The notes beneath the pieces are model-generated. The model made no database searches, was not told the DNA's origin, and saw only the letters and a list, made by a program, of their open reading frames with translations. A program made the translations under genes and the position numbers. From contig JBNJDM010000011.1 in NCBI GenBank assembly GCA_051744925.1, positions 1 to 39,022 on the forward strand: a stretch of 39,022 nucleotides of DNA, written 5' to 3'. Shown here piece by piece: positions 33,727 to 39,022 of the stretch; within the stretch, counting starts at the first letter, position 1; each line of letters begins with the position of its first letter. Source of the stretch: JACKCP01 sp051744925. GTDB taxonomy: Bacteria > Desulfobacterota > Desulfobacteria > Desulfobacterales > JACKCP01.

Positions 33727-34857
33727 ATGAATGTAACATCTGATTTGTCGGGAAATATTTCTTTTATCGGTTTTGCAGATATTTTACAGCTTCTCGGATC
33801 TGTTGCTGCAGAGGGAGTTTTAAAAGTAACAGATGATTTCGGTATTACAGCAGAGGTATTTTTAAAGTCCGGCGAAGTAATTAATGCAACATATAAAGAT
33901 ATTAAGGGAGAAGATGCCTTTTTTGTTCCTTTCAGCTGGGAAAAAGGCTTTTTTTCTTTTACAGAACAGAAAATTACTTCAGAGCATTTGATTTCAAATA
34001 ACTTAACCGGCCTTATTCTAGAGGGGTTAAGACTTCTTGACGAAGGAAGGCTTGACAGCTTTTCAAATAAACCTGATCAAGGCAAAGCTGTTCCTCTTCT
34101 CCGTGGGAGACTTGTCGATTACGGTGAAATAGTAGACGAAGAGTTTTTTGAAAAAGATGAATTAATTGTAAATGAAGGAAGATACGGATCCTGGATATGG
34201 GTTCTGCTTGACGGCCTTGTACAGATCGAAAAGAAAAGCTCAGGGAAAAATATACCTGTTGTTCAGCTGGGACGAGGTAGCTTCATAGGAAGCCTTGCTG
34301 GCTTTGCAAGGGGAGACCGCCCTAGAAGTGCTACAGTAAGAGCTATGTCCCCTGTTCAGCTTGGAGTTCTTGATGCCCAGTCTCTTTCAAGGGAATATAC
34401 TTCATATTCTGATCTTCTGAGAAATTATTTTACAGCTGTTGATGACAGATTAAGAAAAATTACAAATGCTTATGCAGGTTTTTTTTCTCAAAGCATTGCT
34501 CCTGTTTTTAAAAGTTCAGATATAAAAGGGCTGATAAGAGAAAAACTTAAAGATTCTGGGCTTGGGATAGTTGCTTCAGGAGAAGCAGATCTTTATCTTG
34601 AGTCTAAAGGCTTGTTTTTGAATCTGGGAACTATAAAAAAAGGAAGCATGGTCGGAGAACTTCCCTTTGTGGAAAAAAGCAAAGATTACAGTTTTTTTCT
34701 TGCAGGCACCGATGATTTTTCAATACAGCCGTTTGATAAGTCTATCCTTGCAAATGAGTTTTCCAATGTTTCAGAAAATGTTAAAAAGATGGTTGAATTT
34801 GCAGGGGCAAGTCTTTCTGTTACAGCTTATAACCTTGCCTCCCGGCTTGGAAAATAA
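33727..34857 (+). CDS. DUF4388 (PATAN) protein with one or two cyclic-nucleotide-binding-like domains
   Basis: 376 residues. Residues 1-110 form a DUF4388/PATAN domain (DLSGNISFIGFADILQLLGS, then EGVLKVTDD, then AEVFLKSGEVINATY). Residues about 135-240 are a CAP-type nucleotide-binding fold with GSFIGSLAGFARGDRPRSAT. In the phosphate-binding cassette the Arg-Ser-Ala (R200-A202) is kept, but the Glu of the usual GEL is Ser189, so cAMP binding in the classical way is doubtful. A second, more degenerate copy of the fold seems to occupy 255-370 (LKDSGLGIVASGEADLYLES, then KKGSMVGELPFVEKS), and this one does keep GEL. It has no HTH, so it is not a CRP regulator. Likely an effector or sensor for the MglA-like GTPase. 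Confidence 0.82.
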   Translation: MNVTSDLSGNISFIGFADILQLLGSVAAEGVLKVTDDFGITAEVFLKSGEVINATYKDIKGEDAFFVPFSWEKGFFSFTEQKITSEHLISNNLTGLILEGLRLLDEGRLDSFSNKPDQGKAVPLLRGRLVDYGEIVDEEFFEKDELIVNEGRYGSWIWVLLDGLVQIEKKSSGKNIPVVQLGRGSFIGSLAGFARGDRPRSATVRAMSPVQLGVLDAQSLSREYTSYSDLLRNYFTAVDDRLRKITNAYAGFFSQSIAPVFKSSDIKGLIREKLKDSGLGIVASGEADLYLESKGLFLNLGTIKKGSMVGELPFVEKSKDYSFFLAGTDDFSIQPFDKSILANEFSNVSENVKKMVEFAGASLSVTAYNLASRLGK

Positions 34858-34898
34858 GAAATGACAAAGCTTTCCAAAATTTTTAAAAGGTGCAGGCA

Positions 34899-35267
34899 AT
34901 GAATAATATGAATGAAAGAAGAAAATATTCTCTTCGTCCTGAATCTGTAAATCTTGTATATTTTGCAGTTTATAATCAGGAAAATATTCTAGTGCAGCAG
35001 GGTATGGGGAAAACTCTGAATATAAGCGAGGGGGGCATACTCCTTGAAACATATGAAAAAATATCTGAACAGGGCAGTATTTATCTGAGTCTTGGATTTA
35101 AGGATGAAACTGTTGATGTAAAAGCGGAAATAGCTCATATGAAAGTAAAAAAAGAAAATATTTATCATACCGGCCTTTCTTTTTCAGATGTATCTGAGAA
35201 AAAAGACAAAATAAAAAAATACATCAAAATATTTAATGAACAAAAAGTCGGTGCTGATAATGTCTGA
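34899..35267 (+). CDS. PilZ-domain protein
   Basis: 122 residues from the ATG at 34899, which has AAAAGG eight bases before it; a GTG at 34890 is in frame but its ribosome binding site would be too close. The N-terminus ERRKYSLR is the PilZ arginine motif with altered spacing: R8 and R13 are separated by four residues instead of three. NISEGG (N41, S43, G46) is the second motif (D/NxSxxG), and the beta-barrel strands follow (GSIYLSLGF, then VKAEIAHMK, then YHTGLSFSD). PilZ proteins bind cyclic di-GMP and act on motility or exopolysaccharide machinery. It overlaps the phosphodiesterase gene by eight bases. Confidence 0.85.
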   Translation: MNNMNERRKYSLRPESVNLVYFAVYNQENILVQQGMGKTLNISEGGILLETYEKISEQGSIYLSLGFKDETVDVKAEIAHMKVKKENIYHTGLSFSDVSEKKDKIKKYIKIFNEQKVGADNV

Positions 35268-35802
35268 AATAGGCGTACTCTCTGATACTCATATGGCTGA
35301 ATTTGATGACGATCTTTTGTATCTTAATGAAGAGGTTTTTAAAAATGCCGGTCTTATAGCCCACTGCGGAGATTTGGTCTCTCCTGATGTTGCAGATGCT
35401 TTTTATGATAAAAAGGTTTTAGCTGTTTCAGGAAATATGGACGGAAAAGATGTAAAATCGAAATATCCCGCAGTTGAAACCTTTGAATTTTCAGGGATAA
35501 GGTTTTGTATGCTCCATGGTGTGGGGTATGCTTTTAATATGTTTGATGAATTTATAAAACAATTTCCCCGTACTGATGTTTTTTTGTATGGGCATACACA
35601 TATCCCTTTAATTAAAAAATATAAAGAATATCTCTTTTTTAACCCGGGCTCATTTCAGTCCAACAGAATAGATCATCCTTCAAGAAGTGCAGGTATAATA
35701 GAAATTGATGATTTAAAAGCCTGTTTTAAAATTCTTGATCTCGAACAAATCAAAAACAAAAAAATTAACATAAAAGAGGTTTTAAATGTCAGTTACAGTT
35801 AA
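35260..35802 (+). CDS. Metallophosphoesterase, YfcE/MJ0936 family
   Basis: 180 residues from the ATG at 35260, chosen because MSEIGVLSDTH places the first metal motif at the usual distance; an ATG at 35236 would add eight residues and increase overlap with the PilZ gene. Metal ligands are visible in SDTH, HCGD, SGNMDG, the His of MLHGVG, and YGHTHIP, with FNPGSFQ closing the site. Members hydrolyse phosphodiesters such as cyclic nucleotides or model substrates; the natural substrate is often unknown. It overlaps purC by 17 bases. Its place after cNMP-like and PilZ proteins makes a nucleotide substrate attractive, but that is inference. Confidence 0.88.
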   Translation: MSEIGVLSDTHMAEFDDDLLYLNEEVFKNAGLIAHCGDLVSPDVADAFYDKKVLAVSGNMDGKDVKSKYPAVETFEFSGIRFCMLHGVGYAFNMFDEFIKQFPRTDVFLYGHTHIPLIKKYKEYLFFNPGSFQSNRIDHPSRSAGIIEIDDLKACFKILDLEQIKNKKINIKEVLNVSYS

Positions 35803-36682
35803 GCAAACAGATTTTAAGAATCTAAAATTAATTAACAGGGGCAAGGTAAGGGATCTTTACGATCTTGGTGATAAAATTTTACTTGTAACAACAGACAGAA
35901 TGTCGGCTTTTGATGTTATTTTGCCTGATCCTGTACCTGATAAAGGAAAAGTGCTTAATCAGATATCTTTGTTCTGGTTCGATTTTTTAAAGGATATAGT
36001 GCCAAATCATCTTATTACAGCAGATGTTGATAAATATCCACAAGAATGTCTTGAATACCGGGATCAGCTCGAAGGAAGAAGTATGCTTGTAAAAAAGGCT
36101 GATCCTTTTCCTGTTGAATGTGTTGTAAGGGGTTATATTTCCGGTTCTGGCTGGAAATCATACAAGAAATCAGGGGAGGTATGCAGTATAAAGCTTCCTG
36201 ATAACTTAAAGGAGTCAGACAAGCTTCCTGAACCTCTTTACACTCCTTCTACAAAAGCTGAGCTTGGAGCACATGATGAAAATATATCCTATGAAAAAAC
36301 AAAAGAGATTATAGGAAAAGATTATGCTGAAAAACTTAAATCCTTAAGTCTTGAAATATATAAAAAAGCATCGGAATATGCCAGAACCAAAGGTATAATC
36401 ATAGCAGATACAAAATTTGAATTCGGAATTTACAATAATGAAATAATTCTTATTGATGAAGTTCTTACTCCTGATTCTTCAAGGTTCTGGCCTTATGACC
36501 AGTATCAGCCCGGTGGTACCCAGCCAAGTTTTGACAAGCAGTTTGTAAGAGACTATCTGGAAAAGATAGACTGGGATAAAACACCTCCTGCACCCGAACT
36601 TCCTGAAGATGTGCTTAAAAAGACATCAGATAAATATAAAGAGGCTCTTTATAAACTTGCCGGAGATAAATATGCGCTTTAA
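35786..36682 (+). CDS. purC: Phosphoribosylaminoimidazole-succinocarboxamide synthase
   Basis: SAICAR synthase, which joins CAIR and aspartate using ATP in purine synthesis. 298 residues, the longer class. Motifs: NRGKVRDLYDLGDKILLVTT, DRMSAFDVILPDPVPDKG, LVKKADPFPVECVVRGYISG, GWKSYKKSG, ADTKFEFG and IDEVLTPDSSRFW. AAGAGG precedes the ATG. It is the last gene of the tightly packed run that starts with the TPR gene; the 17-base overlap with the phosphodiesterase gene implies coupled expression. A terminator-like structure follows. Confidence 0.97.
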   Translation: MSVTVKQTDFKNLKLINRGKVRDLYDLGDKILLVTTDRMSAFDVILPDPVPDKGKVLNQISLFWFDFLKDIVPNHLITADVDKYPQECLEYRDQLEGRSMLVKKADPFPVECVVRGYISGSGWKSYKKSGEVCSIKLPDNLKESDKLPEPLYTPSTKAELGAHDENISYEKTKEIIGKDYAEKLKSLSLEIYKKASEYARTKGIIIADTKFEFGIYNNEIILIDEVLTPDSSRFWPYDQYQPGGTQPSFDKQFVRDYLEKIDWDKTPPAPELPEDVLKKTSDKYKEALYKLAGDKYAL

Positions 36683-36744
36683 AACTTTGTAATTTCATTA
36701 TCATCGATTGCATCGTTAAATAATATTATTATCAGAATGATCTT

Positions 36745-36829
36745 AAAAACCCTCCTGCTTAACTAGTGAATGGCCAAAAACGATAATTTTTTGTTCAGCA
36801 ACTAATGAAGAGAAAAGGAGGGTTTTTTT
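36745..36829 (+). terminator. Terminator-like stem after purC with the dispersed repeat in its loop
   Basis: AAAAACCCTCCT (36745-36756) pairs perfectly with AGGAGGGTTTTT (36816-36827), 12 bp, followed by further T. The 59-base loop holds repeat copy C. It reads as an intrinsic terminator with an insertion in its loop, or as a larger RNA element. Confidence 0.6.
36761..36805 (+). repeat. Dispersed intergenic repeat, copy C
   Basis: Plus-strand blocks TAGTGAATGGCCAAAAACG and AATTTTTTGTTCAGCAACTAA (ending with GTTCAGCAACTAA at 36793-36805) match copy B on the minus strand (TAGTGATTGGCCGAAAACC, TTTTTTTGTTCAG). As in the other copies, the orientation is the same relative to the gene upstream (purC). 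Confidence 0.6.
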
Positions 36830-37280
36830 ATTACTAATAAAGTTAGGCTGCTTTTTTATGATTTAGATATCACTTTTTGTTAAGCTTCTGAAAGATTGGA
36901 GATAAACAGTTTTTTGTTTGTTTACAATAAGTCTGAATGCGGTGTATTTAATTTGATTGTTGAATTATTAATAAAAAAAAGATATTCTTATTTGTCTCAT
37001 ATTTAGCAGAAACAGAGTTTACAGATCTGATGAGCAAAATTTGTATATAAGTCTGTATTTACAGTTAAAAATTTTAAATGAGGACTTTCAGTATTCGGTT
37101 CAGTTTTAAAAAATGAATACTAATATAAATGTATGTGAAGAGATTCTTAACATTGCAAAAATAAAAAAAAATTGAAAAATTTGTTAATTTAATTTAGATC
37201 TTAAACTGGAAGTAGCAGGAAAAACAGCCTGTTTATTATTAACTTAAAAATTTTATAAACAAAAAAAGAAGGGTGCCGGT

Positions 37281-37706
37281 ATGAAAAGATGTGTGTTGTA
37301 TTTTTCCTTGGCGTTAGCCTTCCTCTTTGCTTTTGCATCTAATTCAGGAGCAGCGGATATTCAGATCATAGCCAATAAAGGCGTGCCTGAAAGTACTGTT
37401 TCCAAAGATCAGATAAAGAGGATTTACCTTGGTAAAATGTCAAGGTGGAGCAATGGTGATAAGGTAGATTTCTGTCTTATTAAAACAGATATTGTAGAAG
37501 AGTTTACAGATCAGTATCTGGGGTATTCAGCAAATAATTATGTAAAATACTGGAAAAAGCTGGTTTTTACCGGTAAAGGATCAATGCCTCCTTTTTATGA
37601 TAAAGCTGAGGATGTTGTTAATTTTGTAGCCAATACAAAAGGAGCTGTCGGATTTGTTCCCGCAGGAGTAAATACTGACAGCGTAAAAATACTAAATGTT
37701 GAGTAA
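37281..37706 (+). CDS. Short PstS-like periplasmic substrate-binding protein
   Basis: 141 residues with a signal peptide (MKRCVLYFSLALAFLFAF, cleavage near SGAA). The mature part matches one lobe of the PBP-like-2/PstS fold: IQIIANKGVPESTVSKDQIK, RIYLGKMSRWSNGDKV, YVKYWKKLVFTGKG and KGAVGFVP. PstS itself is about twice as long, so this is a one-lobe member and cannot close over phosphate in the classical way. No ABC transporter genes are adjacent. AGAAGGG precedes the ATG. It is followed after 34 bases by a porin-like gene, with which it probably forms a unit. Confidence 0.82.
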   Translation: MKRCVLYFSLALAFLFAFASNSGAADIQIIANKGVPESTVSKDQIKRIYLGKMSRWSNGDKVDFCLIKTDIVEEFTDQYLGYSANNYVKYWKKLVFTGKGSMPPFYDKAEDVVNFVANTKGAVGFVPAGVNTDSVKILNVE

Positions 37707-37740
37707 ACTCCCTTTGTAATAATCTTTAAGGAGGAAAATA

Positions 37741-39018
37741 ATGAAAAAATATATTTTAATTCCGATTCTTATGTTTTTTGTTTTTACAGGAGCAAATAGC
37801 GCTTCTGCCATTGAGTTCGGAGAGGTTTCAATGGGAAGCAGTGTTGATATACATGGTTATGTTTCACAAGGGTACCTGAATTCAAGCCATAATAATTTTT
37901 ATGCAGCTACAGATGAAGGTTCTTTTGAATTCAGTGAGGCTGCTTTCAACGTTGGTACAGATGTAAGCGATGACCTGCATCTGGGTATTCAGCTTTTGTC
38001 AAGAAAGCTTGGTGAGTTTGGTAAAGGCGATGTGGAAATAGACTGGGCTTTTGCTGACTACAGATGGAAAGACTGGCTCGGTATCCGTGCAGGTAAAATT
38101 AAGTTGCCGCACGGCTTATATAACACAACAAGGGATATCGACTTTTTAAGAACAAGTATTTTTCTTCCCCAGTCAGTATACAACGAAGCCTGGAGAGATA
38201 CAGCTTCATCTATGCAGGGCGTTTCTGTGTACGGTGATATTTATCTTGGAAAACCGGGAAGTATTTCATACGAATTTCAGGGCGGAAATGGTGAATTCCC
38301 TGTAGATTCTGGTGTTGCTACAACTACAGCAGATCAGTTCAGGTTAAGTGGTCTTGAGTATAATGCTGAAGAATATACTTCTGATTATTGCGCAGCAGGT
38401 AGCTTTGTATGGTCATCACCGGTTCAAGGGCTTAAATTTTCATTAACAGGCTGGCTTATTGATTTTACTCTTCAGGGTGATACTGCTAATTTAGAAACTG
38501 GTCAAGGTTATGGTAGATTCGATTTTGACACAAGGTCTGTTGAATGGACAGGTTCTGTTGAATATACTATAGGAGATTTTGTATTTGCTTCTGAATATTC
38601 AAGAAATAGCTATGATTTTAAATCTATGCCTTATGAAAATAATCCAGGAGCGGGCACAATATCAAAAGATGATTTGGAGACAGAAGGTTATTACGCTTCT
38701 CTTTCTTACAGATTTACTGACTGGTTTGAAGCAGGTGCCTACTATTCAGAATATTTTGCTGATAAAGATGATAAAGACGGTGATAAATTTAAGGGAGAAG
38801 GTGATCTTGGATATGAGGATTACGATGCATGGCTTAAAGATACATGTTTATCATTAAGGTTTGATATAACAAGCAACTGGGTTTTAAAACTTGAAGGTCA
38901 TAAAATGAACGGAGCAGCTATATTGATGAAAGGTATCAATACAGATCCTCTTACAAAAGAGCTTGATACCGAAGAAGATTGGTATTTAGGTGCAGCAAAA
39001 ATGACTTTCAACTTCTAA
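37741..39018 (+). CDS. Porin-like outer-membrane beta-barrel protein
   Basis: 425 residues with a signal peptide (MKKYILIPILMFFVFTGANS, cleavage near ASA). SVDIHGYVSQGYLNSS is the typical first strand of porin-like barrels; many amphipathic strands with Trp/Tyr girdles follow (DWAFADYRWKDWLGIRAGKI, YYASLSYRFTDWFEAGAYY). The protein ends AAKMTFNF, with the terminal Phe used by the BAM complex. AGGAGG lies five to six bases before the ATG. It has no family name I can give; similar proteins beside short PstS-like proteins suggest a role in uptake of an anion such as phosphate. Complete, ending four bases before the window edge. Confidence 0.85.
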   Translation: MKKYILIPILMFFVFTGANSASAIEFGEVSMGSSVDIHGYVSQGYLNSSHNNFYAATDEGSFEFSEAAFNVGTDVSDDLHLGIQLLSRKLGEFGKGDVEIDWAFADYRWKDWLGIRAGKIKLPHGLYNTTRDIDFLRTSIFLPQSVYNEAWRDTASSMQGVSVYGDIYLGKPGSISYEFQGGNGEFPVDSGVATTTADQFRLSGLEYNAEEYTSDYCAAGSFVWSSPVQGLKFSLTGWLIDFTLQGDTANLETGQGYGRFDFDTRSVEWTGSVEYTIGDFVFASEYSRNSYDFKSMPYENNPGAGTISKDDLETEGYYASLSYRFTDWFEAGAYYSEYFADKDDKDGDKFKGEGDLGYEDYDAWLKDTCLSLRFDITSNWVLKLEGHKMNGAAILMKGINTDPLTKELDTEEDWYLGAAKMTFNF

Positions 39019-39022
39019 ATAA

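Larger units (their letters stand above)
36683..37280. other. 598-base gene-free region before the PstS-like gene
   Basis: After the purC terminator/repeat (36745-36829) the sequence is A/T-rich with no open frame of note. It has a 7-base inverted repeat AGTATTC/GAATACT (37090-37096, 37115-37121) and a 13-base palindrome AAACAG-C-CTGTTT (37222-37234) about 45 bases before the next start codon, which could be an operator. I see no convincing Pho box, sigma54 site or tRNA. Confidence 0.45.

Noticed and set aside
36683..37280. Pho box or sigma54 promoter before the PstS-like gene
   Set aside because: No pair of CTGTCAT-like repeats at 11-base periodicity and no TGGC-N8-TTGC pattern was found by eye.
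1..39022. CRISPR array, insertion sequence, prophage or defence island
   Set aside because: No regularly spaced identical repeats, transposase, integrase or phage structural genes are present; the dispersed repeats are singletons in intergenic gaps, without spacers or an encoded enzyme.

Overview
The window reads as a block of Gram-negative bacterial chromosome with low GC (roughly one third, estimated by eye). LptD, Lgt, LspA and a beta-barrel porin show that there is an outer membrane. Several traits together suggest Desulfobacterota, probably Desulfobacterales-like: a holB-ricT pair, an MglA-type GTPase beside DUF4388 and PilZ proteins, a short PstS-like protein paired with a porin, an LDH-type malate dehydrogenase and a very long GlmS-like enzyme. 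That placement is inference. There are no rRNA or tRNA genes, no CRISPR array, no insertion sequence and no phage. Genes are dense and most are core functions.

Layout. 1-7654 (+): the end of rsmG, then ileS, lspA, lgt, holA (with an unusual insertion) and pyk. 7651-8055 (-): a small winged-helix/coiled-coil protein converging on pyk. 8247-12136 (+): eno, a secreted protein of unknown role, and pyrG, ending in a bidirectional terminator. 12250-22752 (-): a 1232-residue GlmS-like enzyme, a transpeptidase, ricT, holB, an HU/IHF protein, a NusG-paralogue antiterminator and lptD. 22997-29902 (+): tmk (apparently with an AUU start), an unknown protein, a 2[4Fe-4S] ferredoxin behind a structured leader, an unknown 110-residue protein, RNase J, ftsK and a methyltransferase. 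29994-31846 (-): a small outer-membrane-like protein and mdh. 32172-36682 (+): a tight run of a TPR protein, an MglA-like GTPase, a DUF4388/cNMP-domain protein, a PilZ protein, a metallophosphodiesterase and purC. 37281-39018 (+): a short PstS-like periplasmic protein and a porin-like barrel, behind a 598-base gene-free stretch.

How they fit together. The first block covers translation (IleRS, RsmG), lipoprotein maturation (Lgt then LspA), replication (HolA, with HolB elsewhere in the window) and lower glycolysis (Pyk, Eno). The minus block combines envelope building (GlmS-like amino-sugar supply, transpeptidase, LptD) with DNA metabolism. The 32172-35802 run looks like a signalling module that could join a Ras-like polarity switch to nucleotide second messengers; no MglB partner is seen.

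The most unusual things are: (1) a dispersed intergenic repeat family with at least four copies, always in the same orientation relative to the gene upstream; (2) a likely AUU start for tmk; (3) a GlmS-like protein whose catalytic cysteine lies at residue 52, implying a cleaved propeptide; (4) the MglA/DUF4388/PilZ cluster with non-canonical ligand motifs; (5) a leader before the ferredoxin gene whose hairpins are mutually exclusive. I did not find a clear new defence or mobile system.
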